NCBI GenBank assembly: GCA_044450465.1
Contig: JBIOJB010000015.1
Span: 1 to 37,788, forward strand
Direction of reading: 5' to 3'
DNA: 37,788 nucleotides
From: JBIOJB01 sp044450465
GTDB taxonomy: Bacteria; Chloroflexota; Dormibacteria; Dormibacterales; Dormibacteraceae
A program made the translations under genes and the position numbers. The notes beneath the pieces are model-generated. The model saw only the letters and a program-made list of their open reading frames with translations, ran no database searches and was not told the origin of the DNA. This document shows positions 1 to 7,396 of this stretch, piece after piece; position 1 is the first letter of the stretch, and each line of letters begins with the position of its first letter.

Positions 1-20
1 CGCGCGCTTGATCGCGCGCA

Positions 21-434
21 CTAGAGGAGGATGCCCGCCGCAATGCCCAGAGCAGCGCCGACCAGCACCTCGAAGGGCGTGTGGCCAAGCAGCTCTCTCA
101 GCTTCTGCTCCTGCACGCCGCGCATGTGGAACAGGTCTTCCACGAGACGGTTCAGGATCTCCGCCTGCTTGCCGGCCGCCCGGCGCAGACCCGCCGCGTC
201 GTACATGACCACGAACGAGAAGATAAGCGCGATCGCAAACGCCGCGGAGCCGAGCCCTGAATATTTACCGGTGGCTGCGGTCAGGCCCATGACGATGGCG
301 CTGTGGCTGCTAGGCATCCCTCCGGTTTCGGCAAGCACCCGGAGGTTCAGCCGCCGCTTGCGCACCGAGCTCAGCACCACCTTGCTCACCTGGGCGATCG
401 ACCAGGCCACCAGAGGTGCCAGGAGATACCTCAT
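21..434 (-). CDS. Divergent PAP2 family protein (DUF212, YuiD-like)
   Basis: A 137-residue membrane protein of the DUF212/YuiD family, distantly related to PAP2 phosphatases. The GGMPSSHSA motif (about residues 38-46), which resembles the PAP2 Ser-His signature, and the YDAAGLRRAAGKQAEILN and GHTPFEVLVGAALG blocks are typical. There are hydrophobic segments at the N terminus, around residues 61-78 and at the C terminus. No substrate is established for the family, so a lipid-phosphate role is only inferred. It starts at ATG 434, nine bases after the xseB stop, and is the last gene of the long minus-strand run. The TAG stop is at 21-23, so the gene is complete just inside the window edge. Confidence 0.85.
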   Translation of the reverse strand: MRYLLAPLVAWSIAQVSKVVLSSVRKRRLNLRVLAETGGMPSSHSAIVMGLTAATGKYSGLGSAAFAIALIFSFVVMYDAAGLRRAAGKQAEILNRLVEDLFHMRGVQEQKLRELLGHTPFEVLVGAALGIAAGILL

Positions 435-443
435 CGACGAGGA

Positions 444-650
444 TTACTCAATCAGCTTTGCGATCAGTTCGGCTCGCGTTTCCAGCACCTGAAGCCGCGC
501 TCTCGCCTCCGCCAAAAGGCGCACGGCCTCAGTGTGGGCGGCGACCAGCTGCTCGAGCGGCGCGGTTCCTTCGGCCAGAGTGGAGATGGTGCGCTCGAGG
601 CTGTCCACTGTTTCCTCAAAGCCGGCCTCGGCCTGGCTGACGGGACTCAC
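444..650 (-). CDS. xseB: Exodeoxyribonuclease VII small subunit
   Basis: A 68-residue small subunit of exonuclease VII, the single-strand nuclease in which several XseB chains bind one XseA. The FEETVDSLERTISTLAEG segment and the following leucine-rich coiled-coil helix (LEARARLQVLETRAELIAKLIE-like pattern) match the family, and the length is normal. The GTG start (650-648) overlaps the nusB TGA stop (649-647) as GTGA, which indicates translational coupling. The usual partner xseA is not next to it: nusB directly precedes and a DUF212 gene follows, so XseA must be encoded elsewhere or be absent. Confidence 0.85.
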   Translation of the reverse strand: MSPVSQAEAGFEETVDSLERTISTLAEGTAPLEQLVAAHTEAVRLLAEARARLQVLETRAELIAKLIE

Positions 651-1051
651 GTTGCGGTCGCCGCGACCCGGCCGAGGATGCCGTTGACGAACCGCCCAGC
701 CTCCTCACCAGAGAAGGTCTTGGCCAGCTCGATGGACTCGTTGATCGCCGCTTTGGTGGGCACCTGCCGGTCGATGGCGATCTCGTACACGGCGATCCGG
801 AGGATGATGCGATCAACCTTTGCCATCTGCTCGAGGCGCCAGTGCTCGGAGGCGTGGCTCAGGATCTCGTCCAGCTTCTCTTGATGTTTCAGCACACCGC
901 GCACCAGGTCGCCGGCGAAAGCCGCGACCTCAGCGGTGGCGGCACCTTCGACCGCGTGATAACCGAGCACCTCGTCGACGTCGTCGTCCGAGCCTTCGAG
1001 TTGAAAGAGGACTTTGAGCGCGAGCTCTCGTGCCTGGTGGCGTCTGCCCAT
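647..1051 (-). CDS. nusB: Transcription antitermination factor NusB
   Basis: A 134-residue NusB, the all-helical factor that binds boxA RNA with NusE/S10 to prevent premature termination of rRNA transcription. The N-terminal GRRHQARELALKVLFQLE and the C-terminal VPTKAAINESIELAKTFSGEEAGRFVNGILG pattern are family hallmarks. The start is ATG 1051. It lies between an Asp23-family gene (49-base gap upstream) and xseB (GTGA overlap downstream), the arrangement found in many Gram-positive-type genomes. Confidence 0.95.
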   Translation of the reverse strand: MGRRHQARELALKVLFQLEGSDDDVDEVLGYHAVEGAATAEVAAFAGDLVRGVLKHQEKLDEILSHASEHWRLEQMAKVDRIILRIAVYEIAIDRQVPTKAAINESIELAKTFSGEEAGRFVNGILGRVAATAT

Positions 1052-1100
1052 CAGCCCTGAACGTTAGCGTCCGTGCCAGGAACCTGGAAGGTTCCCGACA

Positions 1101-1451
1101 TCAGCTCGCGAACGAAACGCTGGAAACGAATACGTTGACCTCGCCCACTTCCAGTCCAAGCATTCGCTCGGTGGCCTCGACGACGTTGCCCTGCACCGCA
1201 CCGGCCACCTCGGCCAGCTTGGCTGCGGAATCCACATTGATGAACACCTCGAGATGGATCGAACGGTCGGCCTCGAGGTGCACCCGCACGCCCCGGTGGG
1301 CCGCCTGGCGGCGAACCCAGTCGCCGAAATGCCTGGCAGCAGCCTCGTCCATCCCCTCGACGCCCTCGACCTCGCAGGCGGCCAGCGCCGCGATGCTGGC
1401 GATGACCTCGTTGGCCACGCGGACCGCGCCGAGCGAGCCGTTTTCACTCAT
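1101..1451 (-). CDS. Asp23/Gls24 family envelope stress protein
   Basis: A 116-residue Asp23/Gls24 domain protein. The opening VRVANEVIASIAALAACEVEGVEGM and the later HLEVFINVDSAAKLAEVAGAVQ and MLGLEVGEVNVFV blocks are typical of the family. In Firmicutes, relatives anchor to the membrane through AmaP-like partners and respond to envelope stress. No such partner is adjacent here, so the role is uncertain. The start is ATG 1451, 63 bases after efp and 49 bases before nusB. The small acidic protein has no signal peptide or membrane helix, so it is probably cytosolic. Confidence 0.85.
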   Translation of the reverse strand: MSENGSLGAVRVANEVIASIAALAACEVEGVEGMDEAAARHFGDWVRRQAAHRGVRVHLEADRSIHLEVFINVDSAAKLAEVAGAVQGNVVEATERMLGLEVGEVNVFVSSVSFAS

Positions 1452-1514
1452 CCGGCCGAATCCTACGCTGTGGGCCGCCCAGACCGCCCAATGTCTGGAC
1501 GGGCCATCCTGGAC

Positions 1515-2072
1515 CTAGGCCCGTTCGATGTACGTGTGGCTTCGCGTATCCACCCTGATCAGGTCACCCTCCTGGACGAAAAGCGGCACCTGGATCGTCG
1601 CTCCTGACTCCAGCTTGGCCGGCTTGGTCGCCCCCGAGACCGTATCTCCTTTGAACCCCGGGTCTGTGGTGACCACCTTCAGCTCGACGTTGATCGGGAG
1701 CTCGACACCGATCAGCCGGTCCTGGTAGCGCTGGAGAAAAGCCGTGCTCCCCTCCTTCAAGAGCGGAAGGATCGACTCGACCATGCTCTCGTCCACCGCG
1801 ACCTGGTCGTATGTCTTGGTGTCCATGAAGTAGTAGTGGTTGCCGTCGGAGTAGAGGTACGTCCCCTCGCTCGTGTCGATCCTGACCGTCTTGTACTTGT
1901 CACCACTTCTGAAGCTCTGCTCGAAGATGGCGCCCGTCAGCACGTTGCGCAGCTTGGCTTTGATGACGGCGCCCGCGCGGGCGAGCTTGATGTGTTCGAC
2001 GGAAACGATGGACAGCAGCTGTCCTTCCATCTCGAACATCATGCCGTTGCGGAAATCGTTGGTCGAGATCAT
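1515..2072 (-). CDS. efp: Translation elongation factor P, with an atypical Arg tip
   Basis: A 185-residue EF-P with the usual three beta-barrel domains. It enters the ribosomal E site and rescues ribosomes stalled at polyproline. The N-terminal KOW-like domain (STNDFRNGMMFEMEGQL), the TYLYSDGNHYYFMDTKTYDQ block and the C-terminal VPLFVQEGDLIRVDTRSHTYIER are clear. The odd feature is the tip loop, which reads KLARAGA (residues 29-35) where many bacteria have KPGKGxA. The tip residue is therefore Arg32 rather than the lysine that EpmA or deoxyhypusine-type enzymes modify. Arg32 is also the rhamnosylated residue in EarP-dependent EF-P, but the loop context differs and no modification gene is present here. 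The ATG start overlaps the aroQ stop (ATGA). Confidence 0.95.
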   Translation of the reverse strand: MISTNDFRNGMMFEMEGQLLSIVSVEHIKLARAGAVIKAKLRNVLTGAIFEQSFRSGDKYKTVRIDTSEGTYLYSDGNHYYFMDTKTYDQVAVDESMVESILPLLKEGSTAFLQRYQDRLIGVELPINVELKVVTTDPGFKGDTVSGATKPAKLESGATIQVPLFVQEGDLIRVDTRSHTYIERA

Positions 2073-2506
2073 GCCTTCGCCTGCTTCGCCAGGTACTCCA
2101 TGGCCAGCTCGTAGCCCTTGAACCCGAGCCCTGTGATGACCCCCTTCGCGGCACGGCCCGTCACGCTGTGCGAGCGAAACTCCTCGCGCGCGTGAATGTT
2201 CGAGATGTGAACCTCGACGGCCGGCACCGCGAGCGACTGAAGGCAGTCGTAAAGCGCCAGCGAATAGTGCGACAGCGCGCCCGGGTTGATCACGATCCCA
2301 TCCGAGCCTGGGGCTTCCTTCTGCAGAAAGTCGATGATCTCGCCTTCGTGGTTGCTCTGGAAAACGTTGACCTGGACGCCGAGCCGGCGCGCGGCGGCGC
2401 GGATGTCTTTCACCAGGGCCGCCATGGAGCGGGTTCCGTAGACGTCTGGTTCCCGGGTCCCGAGGAGGTTCAGGTTGGGGCCGTTCACGACGACGATCCG
2501 TCTCAC
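2069..2506 (-). CDS. aroQ: 3-dehydroquinate dehydratase, type II
   Basis: A 145-residue type II dehydroquinase, which converts 3-dehydroquinate to 3-dehydroshikimate in the shikimate pathway. The protein opens RRIVVVNGPNLNLLGTREP. The flexible lid carries the catalytic Tyr23 (DVYG), followed by SNHEGEIID (51-59), INPGALSHYS (73-82) and the catalytic His100 in EVHISN. The GTG start (2506-2504) overlaps the aroB TGA as GTGA. The frame stays open further upstream, but that part overlaps aroB and lacks homology, so the short start is preferred. It is followed by efp with an ATGA overlap. Confidence 0.95.
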   Translation of the reverse strand: MRRIVVVNGPNLNLLGTREPDVYGTRSMAALVKDIRAAARRLGVQVNVFQSNHEGEIIDFLQKEAPGSDGIVINPGALSHYSLALYDCLQSLAVPAVEVHISNIHAREEFRSHSVTGRAAKGVITGLGFKGYELAMEYLAKQAKA

Positions 2507-3579
2507 GACAGAGCCCTGGTCACGGCGCGCCGCACCACAGCGCTGGGAACCGCGTGACCGATCTCCGCGTGGCCGAGGCGCCTGGGCATGACCCAGGCCA
2601 CCTTGCCGCGCCGAGCCTTCTTGTCGCGCGAGATTGCTGCGAGCACGCGCGCCGGGTCGACGCGAGGCAGCTTGTCCGGAAGGCCATACGAGGTCAGAAG
2701 CTCGTCCTGGGTGTCGACGAGCCTTCTGCTGCAAAGGCCCATCGACAGCGCCATCCGGGCTGCGACCCGCATCCCGAACGCGACCGCTCGGCCATGCGAC
2801 ACGCGAAAGCCGCTCGCCGCTTCGAGGGCGTGGCCTGCCGTGTGTCCATAGTTGAGAATCGCCCGGGGTCCCCGCTCTCGCTCGTCCTTGGCCACGACGA
2901 GCGCCTTGGCCGCCACACAGCGAAACACGACGCTCTCCAGCATCCGCCCATCCGCCGCCATGAGCCTGTCGCGCTCTCGCTGCAGTAGGTCGATCAGGCC
3001 TCTATCCATGGCGACGGCGTACTTTACAACCTCGGCGAAGGCGTCACGGTAGCTCGCTGCGGGGAGAGTCTCCATGCACGCCAGGTCGGAGATCACCGCG
3101 GCCGGCTGCCAGAACGTGCCGATCGCGTTCTTCGAGTGGATGCCGTTGACGCCGGTCTTGCCGCCCACGCTCGAGTCGACCATCGCGAGAAGCGTTGTTG
3201 GCACGGCGACCAAGCGCACACCGCGCTGCCAGACCGAGGCCGCAAACCCCGCCAGGTCGCCCACCGTGCCGCCCCCGACGGCTATCACGCAGCCACCCCG
3301 GTCGATCCTCTCGCGCTCGAGGAACGCGAGCACGTCGCGCAGCTCCGCCATGGACTTGGAGCGCTCGCCGGCCGGCACGACGTGGATCGCCGGCTTGAGA
3401 CCGGCCCGCCGGATCGCCTTGGCCAGCTTGATCGCCCATGGCCGCACGTTGGTGTCGGTCACGATGGCCGCGCCGGTTGGGTTCAGGCGGGTGATGACGC
3501 CTCTCAGCTCGCGCTGAATGTTGGTCCCGATCATCACCGGGTAGCTGCCTGACGCCGAGTCGAGGATCAGTCGGACCAA
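2503..3579 (-). CDS. aroB: 3-dehydroquinate synthase
   Basis: A 358-residue NAD- and metal-dependent enzyme that cyclises DAHP to 3-dehydroquinate. Visible signatures are VPAGERSKS, GGGTVGDLAGFAAS, VPTTLLAMVDSSVGGKTGVN, the FAEVVKYA helix and the metal-ligand segment NYGHTAGHALE. The length is normal. The likely start is TTG 3579, inside the end of aroK (13-base overlap with the aroK stop at 3567), and no ATG fits better. With aroK, aroQ and aroE it forms an incomplete shikimate cluster. The DAHP synthase, aroA and aroC genes are not in the window. Confidence 0.95.
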   Translation of the reverse strand: MVRLILDSASGSYPVMIGTNIQRELRGVITRLNPTGAAIVTDTNVRPWAIKLAKAIRRAGLKPAIHVVPAGERSKSMAELRDVLAFLERERIDRGGCVIAVGGGTVGDLAGFAASVWQRGVRLVAVPTTLLAMVDSSVGGKTGVNGIHSKNAIGTFWQPAAVISDLACMETLPAASYRDAFAEVVKYAVAMDRGLIDLLQRERDRLMAADGRMLESVVFRCVAAKALVVAKDERERGPRAILNYGHTAGHALEAASGFRVSHGRAVAFGMRVAARMALSMGLCSRRLVDTQDELLTSYGLPDKLPRVDPARVLAAISRDKKARRGKVAWVMPRRLGHAEIGHAVPSAVVRRAVTRALS

Positions 3580-4073
3580 AGCTTCAGGACCTCGTCCGCC
3601 ACCACCTCGGGCGCCCGGCCACCGCCGACGCGGTTCGGCGACTCCTCATAGCGACGGCGCCTGGCCTCGAACAGGGCCTCGACTTCGGCTCGGGTCCGGC
3701 CTGCGATCAGCGGGCGGTCTTGTGCGCCTGCGACCCGTGACCAGATGGCGTCGAAAGGAACCTCGAGATAGACGGGCAGCGCCTGGGTCCTGACGACGAG
3801 CCAGCTCTCGTCATCCATGATCGCTCCCCCGCCCAGGGCGACGACCGCGCCTGGCTCGAGGGCCCGCGGCAGCAACCTCTTCTCGATGGCGCGAAAGGCC
3901 TTCTCGCCGCGCGTGGCGAAGATCGCCGCGACCGCCTCGCCCGCGTCGACCTCGATCATCTGGTCGAGGTCGCGAAAAGGGGCGCCGGCCCGGGCGGCGA
4001 CGAGGGCGCCCACCACCGACTTACCGGAGCCCATGAAGCCGACCAGTACGACCGGCCTGCTCCGCGACGTCAT
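3567..4073 (-). CDS. aroK: Shikimate kinase
   Basis: A 168-residue P-loop kinase that phosphorylates shikimate with ATP. The Walker A is GFMGSGKS (residues 12-19), the shikimate-binding Asp lies in DLDQ (35-38), RGEKAFRAIE (55-64) carries a substrate arginine, GGG sits at 81-83, and DRPLI (119-123) contributes the lid arginine. The start is ATG 4073. It is preceded by a PH-domain membrane protein (55-base gap) and overlaps the TTG start of aroB by 13 bases, suggesting that aroK and aroB are translated together. Confidence 0.95.
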   Translation of the reverse strand: MTSRSRPVVLVGFMGSGKSVVGALVAARAGAPFRDLDQMIEVDAGEAVAAIFATRGEKAFRAIEKRLLPRALEPGAVVALGGGAIMDDESWLVVRTQALPVYLEVPFDAIWSRVAGAQDRPLIAGRTRAEVEALFEARRRRYEESPNRVGGGRAPEVVADEVLKLWSD

Positions 4074-4128
4074 GAGATGGACGCCGGCTCAACGTTGAGT
4101 CCCCGGGGAGCGCGAGAGACGAGAGGTT

Positions 4129-4662
4129 TCAGACGCCGCTGGAATTTGGCTGCGCTGGTGCTCCCGGTGCGGAGCCGCCGCGCCGCCGCTCCGACTGCAC
4201 GAAAACCTGGTCGCGAAACGTGCCCGGGCTCGGCAGGTGGTCGAGCACCTCGGCGCCCTGCGCTCCAGCGGCGTCGACCTCCACCCGTCCGTAGCCGAGC
4301 ATCCGCCCGACCACCGACTGCTTGGTCATGCAGTCCTGCACGCGATCGATGGGTATGACCTTCTCCTGGCGCGAGAAGACACCCGACTCGATCTTGATCC
4401 GCTGGTCGGTCAGGGTGTAGGCGATGGACCGCCAACGGACCCAGACCACGATCAGCCAGAGCAGCGCCACCGCCAGCACCAAAAGGCTGAGGATCTTCCT
4501 CAGGTTTGGCGTGTAAAGACCACGGCCCGGGCTGAGGATCGTGAAATCCGCGATCAAGACGATGATCACGGCCGCTACCGGTACCAGGACCGACTTGATC
4601 ACGGTGATCCAGTGCTGGTGGCTCTTGAGGATCAGGTTCTCGCCCGGCAGGAGGTTGCTCAT
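4129..4662 (-). CDS. PH (bPH2) domain membrane protein, YdbS/YdbT-like
   Basis: A 177-residue protein with two transmembrane helices (about residues 20-43 and 56-77) followed by a bacterial PH domain. The RSIAYTLTDQRIKIESGVFSRQEKVIPIDRVQDC-like pattern (78-111) is diagnostic of the bPH2 fold seen in YdbS and YdbT. The C-terminal end is basic and rich in Ser, Gly and Pro and looks disordered. The function of these proteins is poorly defined; they are membrane-anchored scaffolds on the cytosolic face. It sits between the prepilin peptidase and aroK genes with no clear functional link to either. The start is ATG 4662. Confidence 0.8.
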   Translation of the reverse strand: MSNLLPGENLILKSHQHWITVIKSVLVPVAAVIIVLIADFTILSPGRGLYTPNLRKILSLLVLAVALLWLIVVWVRWRSIAYTLTDQRIKIESGVFSRQEKVIPIDRVQDCMTKQSVVGRMLGYGRVEVDAAGAQGAEVLDHLPSPGTFRDQVFVQSERRRGGSAPGAPAQPNSSGV

Positions 4663-4678
4663 CTCCGACTATTCTCCA

Positions 4679-5338
4679 CTACTGTCCGAGGAACAACATG
4701 ATCAGGGCGCCTGCCGCAAGGTAGGGGCCGTAGGCGATGGTTCCCCTCATCGACCGGGTCGCGATGATGACGCCCACCGAGACTATGCCCGCAAGCACCA
4801 CGCCGTAGAAGAGGCCCTGGATCGTGGGAAGCGGCCCCAGGAGAAGGCCCATCAGTGCCGCGAACTTGACGTCGCCGAAACCCATCGCCTCGGTTTTGAA
4901 GATGGCTTGACCGACGAGCCCGAGGAGCAGGAAGAGCACGCCTGCCGCAAGACCGGCCGCGACGCCCTCCCACCGAGAGGTCGAAGCGGAGTTCCATTCG
5001 CCGAGCGGCCGCCACACCACGCTCACCACCAGCGCGACGGCCATCGACGGGAACACGACCCGATCGAGGATCAGCCGGTGCTCCAGGTCGAAGAAGATCA
5101 CCTGGACCAGGACCAGGATGAAAGCGCTCTGGAGCAAAAGGATCGGCCAGGACGCGTCGTGATAGCCGAACGCGGCGAACACCCCGGCCGACAGGGCCGG
5201 CGGCCCGTACTCCTGCCAGCCCTTGCTACCCGGCTCGAGCTCCTCGAGCTTGGCGAGTCGAACCGAAGCCCAGCGCACTCCCCAGCCGCCTGCGGCGCCG
5301 ACGACCGCCCACCCCAGGGCCAGCAGCAATGAGTTCAC
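4679..5338 (-). CDS. Prepilin peptidase (A24 family), short form without methylase domain
   Basis: A 219-residue polytopic membrane aspartyl protease of the type IV prepilin peptidase family. The two catalytic aspartates are recognisable: one in FFDLEHRLILDRVV and one in the GxGD-type motif GFGDVKFAALMG. The Cys-rich N-terminal N-methyltransferase domain of classical PilD is missing: the N terminus holds one helix and a short soluble link with no CxxC pairs. It may therefore cleave but not methylate prepilins. The GTG start (5338-5336) overlaps the aroE TGA as GTGA. The frame is open further upstream inside aroE, but that part reads as a low-complexity Arg/Gly shadow. No pilin gene is in the window. 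Confidence 0.85.
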   Translation of the reverse strand: MNSLLLALGWAVVGAAGGWGVRWASVRLAKLEELEPGSKGWQEYGPPALSAGVFAAFGYHDASWPILLLQSAFILVLVQVIFFDLEHRLILDRVVFPSMAVALVVSVVWRPLGEWNSASTSRWEGVAAGLAAGVLFLLLGLVGQAIFKTEAMGFGDVKFAALMGLLLGPLPTIQGLFYGVVLAGIVSVGVIIATRSMRGTIAYGPYLAAGALIMLFLGQ

Positions 5339-6108
5339 GGGTGGAGAGTTTCGCGCATCGCGTCGACGGGCGCTTTGAGACCCGTCCAGATCTCGAAGGA
5401 GCGGGCCCCCTGGCCGAGGAGGATGGTCCAGCCGTCCGTCACGCGGAGGCCCACCGAGCGTGCCTTCCGGACCAACGGGGTCCCGCCAGTCACGTAGACC
5501 AGGTCGATCACCGCGCCGGCCTGCGGGAGCGCAGCGGGGCGCACGGGCATCTCGTCGCGCCTCCCGAGCGGTGTCGCATTGACAAGAAGGTCGGCGGACC
5601 TTGTCGTAGCGGGCAGCGCCGGGTCGTCCCAGGCGATCTGGCGGCCTGGGAGGTCTGCGTCCGACGGATGCCGGGAGACGAACGTTATGTGCGCTCCCTC
5701 GAGCGCCACTGCCGAAGCGCGGGCGGCTCCACCGCTCCCGAGGATGACGGCCCGCGCACCTGTGGCTGACACGCCGAGCTCGTCGAGGGCGGCCCGGATG
5801 GCCGCGACGTCGGTGTTGGACCCCGTGAGCTTCCCGTTTCGGTTGACGATCGTGTTCACGGCCCGAGCTTTGAGCGCCTCCGGGTCGAGCTCGTCGAGCT
5901 GGTCCATCACCGTGCGTTTGTGAGGGACGGTCACGTTGGCCCCTGCGACCTCCTCGCCGCGGAGCCGCCCGACGGCCGCCGCCAGTTCGCGCGGTGCAAC
6001 GTCCATCAGCTCGTAGCTCCAATCGAGCCCGACGGCACGAAACGCCGCGTTTTGCATGGCCGGGCTGCTCGAATAGGAGATTTCGTGGCCGAGGAGGAAG
6101 AGCCTCAG
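5335..6108 (-). CDS. aroE: Shikimate dehydrogenase, probable CTG start
   Basis: A 257-residue NADP-dependent enzyme that reduces 3-dehydroshikimate to shikimate. The N-terminal RLFLLGHEISYSSSPAMQNA carries the SxS shikimate motif. It is followed by NVTVPHKRTVMDQLD with the catalytic lysine, NTDVAAIRAAL, the dinucleotide-binding GSGGAARA and the C-terminal GQGARSFEIWTG. No ATG, GTG or TTG lies at the expected start. CTG at 6108-6106 gives exactly the usual family N terminus (M-R-L-F-L-L-G) and overlaps the mltG stop as CTGA, matching the NTGA junctions of its neighbours. The next in-frame ATG is at 6060 and would delete the substrate loop. The enzyme call is firm; the start is an inference. 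Confidence 0.9.
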   Translation of the reverse strand: MRLFLLGHEISYSSSPAMQNAAFRAVGLDWSYELMDVAPRELAAAVGRLRGEEVAGANVTVPHKRTVMDQLDELDPEALKARAVNTIVNRNGKLTGSNTDVAAIRAALDELGVSATGARAVILGSGGAARASAVALEGAHITFVSRHPSDADLPGRQIAWDDPALPATTRSADLLVNATPLGRRDEMPVRPAALPQAGAVIDLVYVTGGTPLVRKARSVGLRVTDGWTILLGQGARSFEIWTGLKAPVDAMRETLHP

Positions 6109-7172
6109 CTGCCGCTCAGACCGTATTTCACGATATCGGCCGTTTGCTGGTCGTGTGTGACCTCGAAATGTGTCACGCCCACCCGATCCGCGAAGTAGAA
6201 GAAGTAGTTGCTCTTGGGCGGGTTGATGCACGCGAGGAGCGCGGCTTTCCCGGGGTTGCTGATCGGACCCGGCGGCAGGCCGCCGACGCCGAATTCGTCC
6301 CCGGTGTTGTAGGGCGAATCCAATTGAAGCTCGGACCCGGTCGGGCCTGGCGTGAGCCTGCCGAGGGCGTAGAGCAGTGTGGCGTCGACCCCGAGGTGCT
6401 GTCCGGTCCTCAGCCGGTTGTAGTAGACGCTGCAAACCAGCCCGCGCTCGCTGTCGTTGTTGACCTCGCGATCGACCATCGAAGCCAGGATCACGATCGC
6501 CTGGACGGATTCGGCGGGGCGGTTTGCCGTCGGCTGCGCGATCTGGGCCATCAGATCCGGGGTGAAGACGGCGGCGAACTGGTCGAGCTGCTGCTTGATC
6601 AGGCCGTTCACGCCGGCGTTGGGATCGATGAGGTAGGTGTCCGGGAACAGATAGCCCTCGAGCGGAGCCTGCGGATTGCCGGCCTGGGCTGGAAGGAATG
6701 TGTAAGTCGTCTTCCAGGCCGGATCCTGAGCCGCACGCAAATAGGAGCTGGCCGTGAAGTAGTTGGGGGCCGGGCCGAGCTGTTTCTCCTCGACCACCTT
6801 GGCCTGCTCCCGCAGTGGGAACCCTTCAGGGAAGGTGACCGTCTGCTGGTCGCCGGCGCCATGCTGGAGCGCGCTCACGATGTCGCTCAGAGACATGTTC
6901 TGATCGAGCACGAAAGCACCTGCCTCGAGCTTGGGACCGGTGTTCGTCAACCTGGTGTAGAGGTCGAAGGCGAGAGTGCTCCGGATGAGGTGCTGCGCCA
7001 GCAGGTCGGTTGCGACCTGAGAGGGCGTCTCTCCCTGGTCGATTCGGAATGGGACCTTGTGACTGCTGCTGGAGATCGGGGTGCTGACGTTGTAGCTCCA
7101 CCAGTCCGATGCACGCGAGGCACCGAAGCCGAGCAGCGCGATGATGACCAACAGCGTCACGATGCGCCTCAT
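6105..7172 (-). CDS. mltG: Endolytic murein transglycosylase MltG (YceG family)
   Basis: A 355-residue membrane-anchored lytic transglycosylase that cuts nascent glycan strands and ends their growth. An N-terminal anchor (residues 3-18) is followed by a LysM-like region (about 40-105), then the catalytic YceG domain with LEGYLFPDTY (171-180). The ASMVDREVN segment carries the conserved glutamate at 236, and YNRLRTGQHLGVDATLLYALG and GLPPGPISNPG follow. Its length is normal. The ATG start overlaps the DUF1292 stop (ATGA). The order ruvX, DUF1292, mltG, aroE is familiar from several Gram-positive-type lineages. Confidence 0.93.
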   Translation of the reverse strand: MRRIVTLLVIIALLGFGASRASDWWSYNVSTPISSSSHKVPFRIDQGETPSQVATDLLAQHLIRSTLAFDLYTRLTNTGPKLEAGAFVLDQNMSLSDIVSALQHGAGDQQTVTFPEGFPLREQAKVVEEKQLGPAPNYFTASSYLRAAQDPAWKTTYTFLPAQAGNPQAPLEGYLFPDTYLIDPNAGVNGLIKQQLDQFAAVFTPDLMAQIAQPTANRPAESVQAIVILASMVDREVNNDSERGLVCSVYYNRLRTGQHLGVDATLLYALGRLTPGPTGSELQLDSPYNTGDEFGVGGLPPGPISNPGKAALLACINPPKSNYFFYFADRVGVTHFEVTHDQQTADIVKYGLSGS

Positions 7173-7396
7173 TCGACTTCGTCCGCCTCTAGGGCCGCGA
7201 TCACCCGGCTGAACTCGTCCCCTTCAACCGTCTCAAGCCCTCCGCTCGACTCCTTCAACAGCAGGACCTGGTCGGGATCGTCGACTTTCTCGACGAGGTA
7301 GTAGGCCGATCCGTCCAGATCGAAAGCGTCGTGAATGGTGTACTGGCGTTCAGCGCCGCCCTCGTCGATGAGCGTCACCTGGTCGGGCATGATCAA
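7169..7396 (-). CDS. DUF1292 protein (YrzB-like)
   Basis: A 75-residue acidic protein of the DUF1292 family. The pattern VTLIDEGGAERQYTIHDAFDLDGSAYYLV, followed by acidic turns and a short closing helix, is typical. Function is unknown, but the gene regularly sits beside ruvX and mltG, as here. Two starts are possible: TTG 7396, which overlaps the ruvX stop as TTGA, and ATG 7390 two codons later. I give the longer form because the junction matches the other coupled overlaps in this operon. Confidence 0.85.
   Translation of the reverse strand: MIMPDQVTLIDEGGAERQYTIHDAFDLDGSAYYLVEKVDDPDQVLLLKESSGGLETVEGDEFSRVIAALEADEVE

Noticed and set aside
2..19. GCGCGC/GCGCGC hairpin after the DUF212 gene
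   Set aside because: The repeat is simple alternating GC, has no T-run, and is cut by the window edge, so it cannot be judged as a terminator.
5339..6022. Long N-terminal extension of the prepilin peptidase frame
   Set aside because: This part overlaps aroE in another frame and reads as low-complexity Arg/Gly sequence; the GTG at 5338 fits the family and the overlap pattern.
5994..7301. Long plus-strand open frame opposite mltG and aroE
   Set aside because: It is antisense to clear genes, is rich in Arg, Gly and His, and has no domain. High GC gives many such frames; others at 9568-10980 and 16801-18303 were dropped likewise.
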